DNA of 64,000 nucleotides from Paralvinella palmiformis (Eukaryota > Annelida > Polychaeta > Terebellida > Alvinellidae). The notes beneath the pieces are model-generated. The model was not told the origin of the DNA. It saw nothing but the letters and a program-made list of their open reading frames with translations, and searched no databases. Shown in pieces: positions 12,480-24,690 of this stretch. Location: positions 523,001 through 587,000 of the forward strand of contig JAODUP010000220.1 in NCBI GenBank assembly GCA_025642065.1. The letters run 5' to 3'. Numbering within the stretch: the stretch's first letter is position 1; the number at the start of each line of letters is the position of its first letter. Both the position numbers and the translations under genes were made by a program.

Positions 12480-13440
12480 AGGATTTACACATCTGAGAGA
12501 CCAGTTGATGAGCTGATAAAAGCCAATAATAAAAGTGTTTAATCACTATATATGCCCACTCTTGTTAAAAAATCACCACGTTCAGACCGGAAACTCCTTA
12601 ATGCAATAATTGATAGGCTTAATTAGATCTGTTAAGAAAGTTTGGAGGAAAGAGGAGACAACTTGGCGCCGAACTTCCTTAATGGTGCGTGCACTTCGAA
12701 ATATACAAGGATCTCTGTAAAAAAAGAATACACTACTATTCGAAGAGAAACACCAACAGTGTTAATTTCTATTCCACAAAGATAGAGGAATGTGAAAAAG
12801 ATTTTTTTAATCTTCAAATTAAGTAGGAACTTGATGGGAAGTAATTTAAACGTTAAACTTCCACATTTTACCTCTGATGAACTCCTCGTGGACAAGTCAG
12901 CACTTTCTTCACGATGAAAACAACAACCATCGGGAATAAGATAATTTCTGATTCACTGAATAATACCTGCAATATCTCGATTGATGCGGATATTATATGT
13001 TTAATGGAAAATATGTGACTTGAATCCGCTGCCAATTTGGCCTTTGAAGAAATAGGTGAACCAATTTCTGCCACTAATAACAGCCTTTATCAATAGCTGA
13101 ATCACTGATGCTGCTGAGTTTGAAACACGCCACTATAACTATACTTCTCAAGAGATCTATGTTGGATAAGGAAGCTATGAAAAATGCTAACCTTTCATCT
13201 CCAAACATATTGAAAAGGTAGTAACTAGCAAGGCATATGGAAGAGCACTTAGAATTAGATCACATTGACCCCCCCCCCCCAAGACAGTTACCAGTCTGCT
13301 TATCGTGGAGGTTATTCAACAGGCTGTTCTCTTGAAGGTGCACAGTGACATTGATGAGACTCTTGATAAAGGATCCATGACTGCATAATTAATTATGTTT
13401 AATCTATCTGCAACTTTTGACGTAATCGATCATATGTATA
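12480..13440 (+). pseudogene. Decayed non-LTR retrotransposon reverse transcriptase (CR1/L2-like)
   Basis: Plus-strand translation in shifting frames recovers the linker before RT (RSDRKLLNAIIDR near 12575), then IEKVVTSKAYGRAL (13205-13250), DSYQSAYRGGYSTG (about 13282-13325), a DKGSMTA segment and NLSATFDVIDH (about 13398-13430), which is RT motif A. Order and spacing match CR1/L2-type RTs. Many stops and a poly-C run at 13269-13280 interrupt it. It breaks off just after motif A, so the catalytic YADD half is absent. Confidence 0.75.
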
Positions 13441-13725
13441 CCAAACCCATTTAATTTCCTAGCTCTGATATTCGTAATCATTTAATTATAAATCATGATC
13501 ACATATTACTAGTATTACACATATTTACAGATCCGCCGACGCGATTTCTTAGGAATCAGGAAAACTAAATTTCCGCGGACCCAATTAAATAAGTTATGCA
13601 AATAATTACATAATTTTTTACCCGAAAAATTATTAAACAACCACTTAATATGATTTATTGTTTGTTAATTTTTAATATACATTACTTTAAAAATATATAG
13701 TTTACTTAGAATTTGATTGTTGGGA
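13441..13725. other. AT-rich spacer
   Basis: Between the LINE remnant and the next transposon ORF; nothing recognised. Confidence 0.5.
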
Positions 13726-15010
13726 GAAATTAGGATGAAGGTTTTTGATGATATTGTTGCTCGAGTACCAACTTCGCTCTGAAATAACCTAACAGACCAG
13801 ACCATTGGGCTTCGAGCCATTCTGCGACACAGCTTGTGAATGCTTCTTATGACAAGACAGTAAGTGAATTAAATTGTCACTTGCATCCTTTGGATTCCAT
13901 AGCGACAAGATATTGCGGGAATGTGGTTCTCGAGGGTTCTCAGGGACAGATTTGGGGTAGTGATTACTTAAAAATTATAGTCCAGATGAACAAAATACGC
14001 TTTAAGGAGAGTAAGGGTGACCCAGGGACTTCAACATTTTTCTTGATGATCATAAACTGCCCCGTGGACTCAATCCCCAGTAATCGTCTCCATGTTTTAT
14101 TTATTTCTTGAACAAGGACCAACTTGTGGTGGGTGGCAGTCTAGTATGTTGGCTGACTTTGTGTCAGTAAAGGGGAAAGTTGAAATGCAGGTGTTAGGCT
14201 TATTAGGCAAGGTGCCAACAGGACCATGGATGACGAAATTATACACTGCTGTAGTAGACCAGATTGACCATGCTAAGGGGATCCAAGTCATAAAATAAAT
14301 TGTACAAAAGATGAACGATACACCAGTATTTGTACTGTGCTGTGCAACCGATTCTCTGGGAATCATCTTAACGAAGAAGCTAGCACTCTCCTTAGATTGA
14401 GGGAGCCGCCAAAGGATAAGTCTCGATACTGTTCAATGACAATAGCATATCTTCAAGCAGTTATGGATGACCTTGAGACGCAGTATAAGAAGTACTTCGC
14501 AGGTGACTGGGAAGCTTCAGGGAGGCTGAGATTAGAAACAAAGTCTGCTAGGTCTCACAATATGGACGCTGAAGAAATTATTGGTACCGGTATGTTCAGT
14601 ACTGAAAAAGGGAAGGCCGTGAATGTAACTGTACGTTACCTATCATGCATCACGAGAAGAATAGGATTAGCATGCAAGCCAAAGATGTAAGAGAAAAATG
14701 AAGCAGCAGGAATTAGAAGGATCAAGAAGACAAGCTGAAAACGTTTGACTAAAATTGATGGAGGACTTCCAGAGATTTCTAATGCTAGGCAAGAATAAAT
14801 CAGAGAATTATTGGAAGGGAAAGCTGTTGGTTCTAACATTTGTCATTTGAAGATGGTAACCGAATTCTTTATAATGGGCGAATAGCCAAAAATTGAACGC
14901 CAAAGGAAGTAATCGCGACGTGGCATACAAGATGAGACATTTCATGATGCAACTGACTATGACGTGTCTCTTTTTGAGTTGGCTGTAGACCTTATTTTGG
15001 TTAATCTCAT
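13726..15010 (+). pseudogene. Decayed transposon-type ORF, family X, copy 1
   Basis: Several open stretches in shifting frames (13836-14111, 14092-14298, 14337-14690 and on to about 15000) form one broken protein. Recognisable pieces in order are HPLDSIAT, IVQMNKIRFKESKGDPG, QVLGLLGKVPTGPWM, SARSHNMDAEEI, YNGRIA (about 14870) and DYDVSLFELAVDL (about 14960-15000). I recall similar proteins annotated as uncharacterised and multicopy in molluscs, cnidarians and fish, which suggests a mobile-element ORF, but I cannot name the superfamily. The same protein is represented by 19540-21080. This copy lacks part of the 5' region: the conserved GGAGAAATTAGGATGAAGGT start is followed almost at once by the segment before HPLDSIAT. 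Confidence 0.65.
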
Positions 15011-16294
15011 CATGTGAATCTATTCCTCGGGATACAACAAGTACTTTATTTATGTGACTTATTTTCTGCTAAATAAAATCTACTTCAGTACAAATTCTGT
15101 ATTCTTTTGCAGTTAATATGAATGGAAAAAAAGTAGTTGTCATCCATCTTGTCTAGATTTAATAAAGAAATCTTAACTACTAAGAAAGTTACTAAAAAGT
15201 TTGTGAAAAACCATCAAATTTTTGCCACAAAAAGTTTCTCCCTCGGTATTAATTCTGTTTTCTATTACAGTTACAGAAATTGAACGAACCATTTGCCATC
15301 CGTCTTCATTCCAGATGTCATCAAGAGTTGTGGTCAGTTAGAAACAGAAAATGTCACATCTTACCCTTAATACTCAACATAATTACATAATATTTGTGAC
15401 ATTTAAGGGGGTTTCTGGAGCTCTTTCCGGCTAACTGTATTTTTTAAATTAGTGGCGTTTTAATTTTTTACTCACATGCCTACAAATACTGCCATAATGG
15501 TGGGTGGACAAAATGGCTGGCCATAACAATAGCAAGTTCAGATTCCATCACTTCGGACATGGGCACATCCATGGAAGTGCTAGTGGAATACTGCATCAAA
15601 TACGCGGATATACACACTGCAGAACCGCAACAAGCACAAATGACACCAGATTGTCAAAATCAAGGCCTTTCACATTTGATTTTTTTTTAGAAAGACATAA
15701 AAACAACAGAATCTACTAAAAGAATGTAATTTTCCTAGGCCCTATTCCATGATTCAGACATATGTATTATCTGTATTTCCCAGGAGATCACTATTGTGAT
15801 CTATGTGAGGCGTAACAATGTTAGAACATCGCTGAATCACTCAGTTGATTGTGCGCACAAATATAAATGGGGGAAAGGGTGGTTTTTGATAAGTGAATGC
15901 GTTATCCTCGGATCCTCAAAACGAGTTGGTCTTTTGTAGATAGAAGTGTTTTTGTAGAAAAGGGAGTATTAAAATTTCGATTTCAAGTCCCATTATATTT
16001 TCCCTTTATGAGATTGACGGAAATTTACTGTTTTTAACCTCTTCTGGGAGAAATTAGGTCATTTCCATTGGATCCATATTAAGACCTGGGGAATGAGTAA
16101 TCCCACCAAAGATATGACCGAGATCTCCTCTGGGTTATTACCATAGTATGGAGTTGTGTCCCTCTAGCCTCCTCATTTTATACTGCATAGTTACCATAGT
16201 CAGTAGTGTTATTTTTAGTCTTGCAGTTTTTTGTATTGCATATTTTAACCAGTGAGAGAAGTTAAATGATTTATGTTCCTCTGTACATATTACT
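15011..16294. other. Intergenic, nothing recognised
   Basis: Possible further tail of the family X element up to about 15720 (open frame 15504-15719, no match). No gene features. Confidence 0.4.
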
Positions 16295-16450
16295 GGGTGC
16301 TTCCATGGCCTAAATGGTAGCGTGGTCGGCCACAGATCTATAGCAGCTGGGTTCAAAGCAAGGGAGGGCTATGTAAGAATGATGTTTCATCTTTCACTTA
16401 TCCTCATAACCTTTGGAAGTCACTCAGCCTCCCTTGTGCACAAAAAGTAT
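16295..16450 (+). mobile_element. tRNA-derived SINE, family B, copy 3
   Basis: Head with A-box-like TGGCCTAAATGGTAGCG, a decayed B box (GGGTTCAAAGC), and the family body (TGTTTCATCTTTCACTTATC; TTTGGAAGTCACTCAGCC; TTGTGCACAAAAAG). Confidence 0.75.
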
Positions 16451-16996
16451 CCATACAAATTTACGTACATATTATTTTTAGTTAATTTTATAAATCATAA
16501 GCTGTCTGGAATGAAACTACACCTGAATGTTATTGTATAAGGAGTATTTGGTTTATCTGTTCAATTTGTCTATATTACACGTTTACACAACTATTGATAT
16601 TTGGATGCCTTCTGTAGTAAATTTGAAAATTCATGTTTCATTGTAGACACTACATAAAAATTATAAAACTGATCCGATTCAGTTATCTCTTGTATATTTT
16701 ATATGTGTGTTATATTAAGTCATGTGTGTTTGTGCTCATCAGATTATTATTGTCTTGCTAAATTCAGTTATACATAATATCTCTGTCAGTCTCTGTGGAG
16801 AACTTATTGGTATTTTCATATATTTATATATATATATACTTTCTATTTAATTTTTCCAACTACTGGTAACCAAACCATCTAAATCACACGAAAGGATTAA
16901 CACTTTCAATGACAAAGTAGCTCACAACATGCTGTAAAAAATGTGTATATGAATTTTGTTGGAACACAGAAGCATTTACAGAGTCATTTGTTTTAA
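16451..16996. other. AT-rich non-coding stretch
   Basis: Only a short TA run (about 16822-16838); no gene or repeat family recognised. Confidence 0.5.
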
Positions 16997-17170
16997 TCCC
17001 CAGGGGGCAAACACTGCATGCTGCCATTATAGGCACAAAGCCATCATGTCCTGACAGGTTCTCATTTAGGGCCGAGTGAACCAGTCACCATATGACAGCT
17101 TTGGAAACTCGAACCCATGACCTTTCGTTTACGAGTCCTAGGCTTCAACTAACTGCACCATCACAGCTCT
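16997..17170 (-). mobile_element. tRNA-derived SINE, family C, copy 2 (partial)
   Basis: Shares GCATGCTGCCAT, TCCTGACAGG, GAGTGAACCAGTC and the reverse-oriented tRNA-like head (TGGTGCAGTTAGTTGAAGCC with GGGTTCGAGTT on the minus strand) with the longer copy at 26165-26478. The 3' portion is missing. Confidence 0.7.
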
Positions 17171-18185
17171 ACAAAATATGCTTTCCAGTATTTTATGGTA
17201 AATGTACAACTTTAGTTGTTACATCAGTGGTGTATGTATGTGTTCATATACTACCAATACATATGTACTATATAATTACAATCTTTATTCCTGGGCCCAT
17301 ATCTATCACCAGTATATGAATATATTACAACAAATGCACACAACTTACATAAACCATGGACCACAAAGATATAACATTCTCAATTTCCACTCGTACAGAC
17401 ACATTCCGTAAAACAATCAATAAACTTTACATAACTATTATATAACACACATTCTGGATAACAAAAAAAACACGTTTTGTATTTAACAACTTTCAATACA
17501 AAGACATGCATTAGCCAGCAATCTGAGAAAAACAAGAATGTCAAGCCTTGACAGTTTTTGACGCTCACATACTTCATGCAAGTAGATACTATTGAATATT
17601 GTCATAAGCACTAGATTACTACACTTCTGATGTAGCTTGTTTTGAGTTCTGTTATTTGTCCTAACTGAATGCTTCTTTAATTTAAGCTTCTTTAACACAT
17701 TTCTCAACTGTTATTATTAACATGCAAGGCAGCCAATAAAAAAAGAGAAATATTTTATAATGGATGTTCTGAAACAATCAGAAAAATCTCATTTGGATAA
17801 GGTGTACTTGGGAGTAGTCTTTCTTTCTCATTTGTTCATTCGATATATCTGTAATCCGATGTCCCTGATTGTGCAGTATCCAAACAAAAGACAGTTTATT
17901 CAAAAGAGGGCAGAACCATTTAGGTTACTTGTGACAATAATACACATTTTGTAAAGACTGATGTAAGATTTCATGAACTGTGTAGGTTATTATACCTAAA
18001 AAATAAAATAGATAGAAGCTGAAAGAGGAAACCAAACAGAAAATAATAACATCGCTAACTGCCTCTACTGGATGGGAAGTAAATACAGGCAACAGCAGGT
18101 CACTGGATGGTGGCTCAATGGTTAAAAATTATTTAAGATTATATCTCCTTTACAATGTAGGTGTTATTAATAACAAATCATGGTT
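17171..18185. other. AT-rich stretch downstream of ZNF593
   Basis: Open frames here (17092-17707 in several frames, 17760-17954) are AT-rich and resemble no protein. Treated as non-coding. Confidence 0.5.
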
Positions 18186-18191
18186 TTTATT
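18186..18191 (-). terminator. Candidate poly(A) signal for ZNF593
   Basis: AATAAA on the minus strand, about 125 nt downstream of the ZNF593 stop codon. Position and orientation fit a 3'-end signal; the cleavage site cannot be fixed by eye. Confidence 0.55.
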
Positions 18192-18314
18192 GTATAATAT
18201 AACATTCAATACAAACTAATCGTCACTACACTCGTTATTTATATAGTACTCAAATAATAGAGAACAATAATCTTATTCATACCATTAAATATCCCATAAA
18301 AATTTGACCTCTGG

Positions 18315-21300
18315 TCAACCTGTCATAGATGATTCTTCATCATTGTCCATCTTTTCCGATGTCAGATTTGTAGGAATATTTGCTTTCCTTGGGGCTACAA
18401 ATGAACCCATTCCCGCGGCTCTCTCTGCTTCTGCCTGGGTATAAGGTTCCATCTGAAGTCTTTTCAGCCTTTTGAGGCAGCATGGGATATGAAATGAAAT
18501 AAATATTTGTTATTCAGAAATTACATGCCATAAGCTGGTCTTGGGATTGCCATTAAAAAAGAAGTACTGATAAATAAAATGATTAATTGTACATTTATTA
18601 ACTGGTAGCATGGTCACACAAGAAATAGATACTTTATTATAAACGTTTATCATTCATAACATATGTTACTGGCTCAAGAGCAGGATTACTGAAAATATAG
18701 GCCAGATGTCGGTTAAACATACCTTGCCACTGATGGGGTGAAATGAATAAACTAAATCAAAGACTGATCATATAGGTTCTCTCTGAAATATTCTTCAATA
18801 TTTAGGTTGTTTCTTGGCTACTCTTATCATTTCTCTAGTTGCCTAACATGACATCTAATTGTGACCACTAATAAAATTGTCCTAATGGCAACAGAAATTA
18901 TTTACAGGTCTAGAATTCCTAAATAATCTGATTCTTGCTATTTAAGTATCCATACCATACTATGGCCTATTATGTTATTATTGTTTTACAGCCACTTTTG
19001 TTTACATGACATCCTAAATAGATTATGCATTTTCTAATTGTAATGAGGCAAAGTGAAAAATAAAATAATCATCAGACATAGTTATGCTCAGATCTAAACT
19101 CGAGTACCAGAGGTCAGTGGCCACCAGCGCTACTAATGAAGCCATGAAGACTTATGAAATAGTATGTGTGGTAACTGTGGTAGGTTTAGTCTACTCACCG
19201 TTTCTTGTGAACCTTTGTCTTAATGTGATCTTTCAGTGCTTGATTGTTAATAAAGTATCTTCTGAAATAAGATAAACACCAGAACAGTATCATAATCAGT
19301 AAATCTGATCAAAGATGAGCTTTTGTAAATATGCCAATATTATTTAATTCAAAGCATTCCAACAAACTGAGCATCGTTAGCATTTTCAACAGACATTTTG
19401 TAGCACAACCGAAGAAATTTAATATTTCACGAAGGCAGCCAAAAGTGTATGTGGATCCCTGCGGTCTAAGACACTTATGTTACACCGGTGTACCATAATC
19501 AAAGATATATAATATTTTAGCGAGGCATAAAAATGCTCCTGAAATGCATTATCACTACCAAATATTACATCCAACAGTTTTCACAGGGCATCTAAATATT
19601 TCTCCACCAATGTTTCTTATGAAAACATGGCAGCTATCCAAGTGTTCTTTTTGCAAAAGACCATGCCAAAGTTTAGAGGAATTATGGGGAAAACAGCAAC
19701 CGCTCAAGTTACAACATAAGAAAATAACAGAAGTGAAAAACCCAAGAGTGCAACAAAAGAAAGGGAAAATCAGAAAAAAATTGGTTCTCAAAAGTAAAAT
19801 CCCAGTTCAAAGTCTTCTGTAATTGAATAGCACAGATTAAAATATTCTCCTTAGAAAAGAAACACCAGCGATTAATAGGATAATTTTTGTTCCATTCAAA
19901 GCAAAAATACTAGAATTTGAAAAGAAACTGGTAGTAAAGGATGATGAAATCCTTCACCTACAAAATGATAAGCTGACTTTAGAAGAGCAGGTCTAAAGAA
20001 ATAGAAAGTAATGTTGAGCTAACCAAGCCTGATGGGAGGATTTATTATCCAGAAATTAGGATGAAGGTATCATTGTTGATTACAAGGTTTGCCCTTCACT
20101 CTGGGATAACCTTAACTGACATTACACACAGGAGTACTGTTGAAGCAATAGTAAGAGAACTTAGGGCAACAAGCAACAATAAGACAACGGAAGCCATCTA
20201 AGACAAATGGGATTTTAGGTGTCCCCTTGGCTTTGATGCCACTACACATGAAGGCATTCATTAAACAGCTAGGTGATTGCTGTCATTGCTGAGGATGAGC
20301 AACTGGAGGTACGGCTGAGGACTACCACATGCACATCTGTGATTTCATTGATAACTTGGCTGACGTATATTGTTATTTCCCTGATAAGGAATATCAGAGC
20401 ACTTGTTGGGGACTAATTTCAAATATATCAAACAGCCTTACTGACTAATGTGCTTTAAACCATTATGTGATACAGCTTGAGAATGCTTCTTTTGACAAGA
20501 CAATAAATTGTCACTTGCATCCTTTGGACTCCATAGGCATAAGCGCAAAATCAGTAATGAAGGAAGTTCTCACTTCTCAGGGATTGGTTTGGGGCAGTAA
20601 TTGCTGCGCTTAAAATACTGTTGTCCACATGAACAAAATGCACTTTAAGGATGGCAAGGGTAACCCCCAGGGTTCAAAGAGAAGCTGAGATTAGAAACAA
20701 AGTCAGCTAGGTCTTACAATATGGAGGATGAAGAAATTATTGGTATGTTCGGTGCTGCAAAACCATAGGCGGCTAATGTAACTATACATTACCTATCATG
20801 CAAGATCAGGGCCCAGAAGAATAGAAACGTGAACTATCTAAATAGGTTAGAAAAGAGAGAATATTCTCATCTAAGGCAACCAAATAGGACAGAAACAAAG
20901 ACGTACGTAAGAGAAAAATGAAGCAGAGGGAATTAGAAGCATCAAGATGACGAGCTGAAAAACAGCTGAGACCTAGCTATGAGAAAAAACTTACAACTAT
21001 TGACATAACTAAAATTGGTTAAGAACTTCCAGAGATTTCTGATGTTAAGCAGGAACAAATCAGAGAATAGACCGATCCATTTACTCCTGGCACCACCATG
21101 TGGCTGAATTTCACACTACAGTCTTGGGTTCTCCGGATCATAATTTTGCATTTAATAGGAATGGGATATACTTCATCCAATAGATATATGCCACTAAACT
21201 AAGTAACGTTCAGCACGATTTGCTTGGCTGTCATGGTCCGGCCTGTCTAGCTCAAACTTATTTTTTGTAAAACCTTTACCATCTGACATGACGATGTAAA

Positions 21301-23168
21301 TGGATAAAATCAATGATCACATAGATTATAATTCAATGGGTGATTCCTATTACTGTAAGTTCTAACCTGAGACCGCAGTTGGTAACTGATGTATGGCCAT
21401 GTACTGAGTAGGATCAATACGCTACCCATGCACGTTTGGTGAGGTTGCACTTCGAATTTCCCGAACAATGTGGCAGCTTTTGATTTCAAGTGATTATATA
21501 CTCCAAGTATACAGAACCCAACTGGCAACCTTTCGGCACCGATACGATATCATTAACACAAGAAATGGATCAACTTATCTTTTTAAAAACTGGGTTTTTT
21601 TCATACAGCCATGATAAATAAATTTCTGTTAAGATATACGCATGCTGAAATTCCGGTACACTTGCACATGATGACGATGTTGATTATGCAATCCTAAATA
21701 AATACACCCTCAGGCAAAATAGCTAGAGCGCGTTTGTAGCATCACATGTTAATTTGAATTAAAAATGATGGCATTTGCACCCAATTTGAAGTATTTATAC
21801 TCACAGTTTTACAGTGTAAGCATAATTAAATGTATGAATATCACTTATATCTGTAACATTAAAAAACAAGACTACAGAAATGCTTCAAAATGTTATTGAT
21901 GAGACTCATTTTTATATATTCTATGGGCTTTCTTTTCCTTCCACATATTTACAGCTAACTCATAGTCAAAGTCAGCCACAGAACATTTTGATGTTTTAAT
22001 TTTCATCAACACATTGGATTTTGTTTCTTGTGCCCATTCCAGTAAAAACCACCATTACTAGATACCAGCCACTTATCAATAGGCCGGGAAGAAATTCTTT
22101 GTGTAGTGGGCCATCACATGCAATAAGCATCAAATCACAGATTTTCCTGGCCAAGGGAGTACCTCAACACACTTTTAATACTATTCATAGAGGAGAATTG
22201 CCTCTCACGCTCAGCAGTGGATGGACAGAGGATCAAGGTAGAAACAGATTTAATAAGTTAACAGAAACTGCATATAATTCCTTCAGTATGAATACAGTTA
22301 ACATGGTATATGAAATCCATATCTATATCATAATATTAACATAAAATGTATTAAAAAAACCACAACAGTGATCAAACAAATATACAGGAGAGGGACAGAT
22401 TAAATCCACCATATAAACAAGACCATGTGCTTTTATTTACTGTACACAAAGATAACTGGCCAATCAAGAGAGAGTATTTGAGTCACGTGACCATCATAAT
22501 GCAAAATGGACGTTTACCAGCCCACCAAATCTCTCCCATCCTTCAAGCATGGTCATTATATTCAGCAAATATTTATAAATATGACATTTAAAAGCTGGTT
22601 TGTGAAAATCTATTAAATAATCAGTTTTGGATTCACTGTTCCTATCTAATAGCATTAGGCACATACCCCTGTAATTTGGGGGTGTTTAAGTACTATAACT
22701 TCTGAACTACTTGACCAATTTTTTAAAACTTAACAGTTCTGGAATCTGTGAGCTGCGTACTTTACAGTGTGCTAATAGATATTGCAATAAACAACTTCAA
22801 TACCTACCTACATGGTAGGTATTTTGGTAACCATGGCATGGGGTTTTATTCTCATAATTCTGCGTCAGGGAATGAGGGATATTTTTATTTTGCGCCATAC
22901 TTTAAAATATCGTTTTCTGACCCCGCCTTAATTAAAAAGTGAAACACCCTGCAGATACCGCCACTACTTACGCACAATATAAGCAATAAAACTGCCCATT
23001 TCCAACTTTATCGTAATCTACTTCTTGCTTCAACAATTTATCGGCATTTTCCGGTTTTGTATCTTCGAATATCTGATCGAGATCCTTTGTTTTTCGTTTA
23101 GTTCGGTATTTCTCTTTTAATGGCCTGTCGCCTTTGTGTTGTTTCTTCCTTGCTTGGGGCTTACCCAT
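18315..23168 (-). CDS. ZNF593: Zinc finger protein 593 (Bud20 ortholog), three exons, complete
   Basis: Three minus-strand exons join in phase into 137 aa: 23168-22972, 19261-19199 and 18468-18315. Donors GTAAGT and GTGAGT and acceptors TTTCAG and AAAAG are present. Exon 1 ([16 protein letters not shown]...) is the basic N-terminal arm and the first half of the finger (FYCLYC, Cys62 and Cys65). Exon 2 completes it ([13 protein letters not shown]...KVHKK, His78 and His84), an HX5H U1-type C2H2 finger. Exon 3 carries [17 protein letters not shown], very close to the C-terminal motif of human ZNF593 (134 aa), and ends in an acidic tail. Family knowledge: yeast Bud20 and metazoan ZNF593 are nucleocytoplasmic shuttling factors for pre-60S ribosomal particles. 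Intron 1 (about 3.7 kb) holds two transposon remnants. No frameshift or missing finger ligand was seen; I consider it functional. Confidence 0.93.
19540..21080 (+). pseudogene. Decayed transposon-type ORF, family X, copy 2
   Basis: Lies antisense inside intron 1 of ZNF593. The 92-codon frame 19544-19822 (basic, with CSFCKRPC) is followed by broken frames containing [14 protein letters not shown] (about 20028-20065), a further segment near 20100-20170, HPLDS (about 20517), [14 protein letters not shown] (about 20630), [16 protein letters not shown] sequence (about 20708) and a lysine-rich tail (about 20900-21060). It shares all the later segments with 13726-15010, but about 0.6 kb is missing after GKGNP (near 20665-20680), where copy 1 is intact. 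Conversely it keeps the 5' part that copy 1 lacks. Many stops; not functional. Confidence 0.65.
21760..22925 (-). mobile_element. hAT-type transposon remnant, copy a1 (ZNF862-like dimerisation domain)
   Basis: About 1.1 kb shared with 59407-60410. On the minus strand around 22245-22110 it encodes [20 protein letters not shown], which fits the C-terminal hAT dimerisation motif (S-A-x-x-E-R-x-F-S-x-M-N-x-I-K). Family knowledge: this domain closes hAT transposases and the domesticated ZNF862/ZBED proteins. Only the end of the transposase is present; flanking shared sequence is non-coding. The right edge is only about 45 bp from the donor of ZNF593 exon 1. Confidence 0.7.
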
Positions 23169-23745
23169 CTTGTGACTGATTCAAAGTTTCACATTTAAAT
23201 ATAAGAAAGGGTAACGTTCCAAAATGTTTTAAAACTTGGCCAGCAAATAAAATGTGGTCTTGGACGATAATACGTGAAGCCCGAATCACAACTGGCGCCA
23301 TCTATATCCGTTAGTCTTAACGGTATCAGGTCGTTTCGTAACCAAACTGTTTCGTACCATACTGTAAAATATTGGTGTCTGAATAAATTCAAATCACCAG
23401 CATACGTCATTTATTCCAAACGATCCATACAACATAAAAACATAAACTATTCTGCATGATCTGATATCTGAAAGTTATACAGATCCTAAGATATACCGTA
23501 TCTGGACTACATGGGTTTGGTGATGGAGAAATGTTCACTATTGATAGACCTGTTGAGGGAAACTATAATTTGTGCTGCTTTATAGGCTGTCTTCTTGTTA
23601 ACACCGACAGCCTTTGTACAATCATTATCACAAACAGATAAATTTAATTACACTTTAAAATACGTAATTTAAAACACAATACTCTAGTCAACAAAAATTA
23701 TGTTTCATTATCATCTAATGTCACATTAATATGAATTAGTATAGG

Positions 23746-23789
<44 letters not shown>

Positions 23790-24489
23790 AAGACTATTTA
23801 TAACAAGATGTATTACTTCGCGTTTTAACATGGGACGAAATTTTGAATTCAAGGAGCGACGTGGCTCTAGCGGCCGGGGGTAGATTGTCACGGACAGCTC
23901 CATTCGTTAATATGACGCCCAATGGCACTGGTTCATTCTGCGCCGCTTAGTTTCGGCTGCAGTAACAGGAAAAGTGTGCACAAATAAAAATACATTTCCG
24001 AAAGTAAATAAAAGCTAGTGTAAAAGCTTGATATGATATGATATGATATTTAAAAAATAAGCATAACAATTTGAAGTAGACACGCCCCTACTTGACATGA
24101 CCCAAGCAGTATAGGCCTAAGCAACATCTATCTAGATCTATATTTGTTTCAGACAAAATCGTATTAAATTTTATTAAACAATATCAACCTATTATCACAA
24201 AATGGGTATGTAAGATATACATAAGCCTACAGTTACATGTACTGGAGCCACTGAAGATGTTATGGGCGGGAGGTATATTGTATTTTGTTAATAATATAAT
24301 TGGATCACCTGCATCCATATTTATTTTTAAACGTAAGCAGTTGGTACTTATATATATATATATATATATGGACTTCCATTTGTAATTTAAATGTTATGAA
24401 ATTAATTATTAAATACCTCAAATAGTGGTAGAAACATTTTTTTTTCTTTTCTATAGACAGAAGTAAAAGATGGGTTATTAATTATTGTC
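23169..24489. other. 5' flank of ZNF593 and intergenic sequence
   Basis: Expected to hold the ZNF593 promoter, but no clear TATA box or CpG patch is seen. Contains a (TA)n array at 23749-23787, a GATAT pentamer run (GATATGATATGATATGATAT) near 24028 and a short TA run at 24350-24370. Confidence 0.5.
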
Positions 24490-24690
24490 GTTCAGATATA
24501 TGATGAGGAAAGATTTAAATTACTTGAATACTAATTGTAGAGTGTATGATATACACTTCACTGAAACGGAATTCATGAACCAAACAAGAGATAAACTTAT
24601 CTAGAATGCTATTCCAACTATTTTTGATGTACCAAATCCACCACATGTATCCACTGAAATCAAAGAGGAATGTATTAACAGATAGGAGAC
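24490..24690 (+). pseudogene. THAP zinc-finger domain remnant
   Basis: Plus-strand translation gives NTNCRVYDIHFTETEFMN followed by a short basic segment and NAIPTIFDVPNPP. This matches the second half of a THAP domain: the C...H-F pair, a variable loop, then the A-V-P-T-I-F signature. An amber codon sits where a tryptophan is expected just before NAIPT, and another stop follows some 20 codons later. The first half (the Cys-x2-4-Cys pair) is not found upstream. THAP domains occur in host regulators and in P-element-type transposases; the stops and lack of partner exons favour a dead transposon or pseudogene. Confidence 0.55.
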
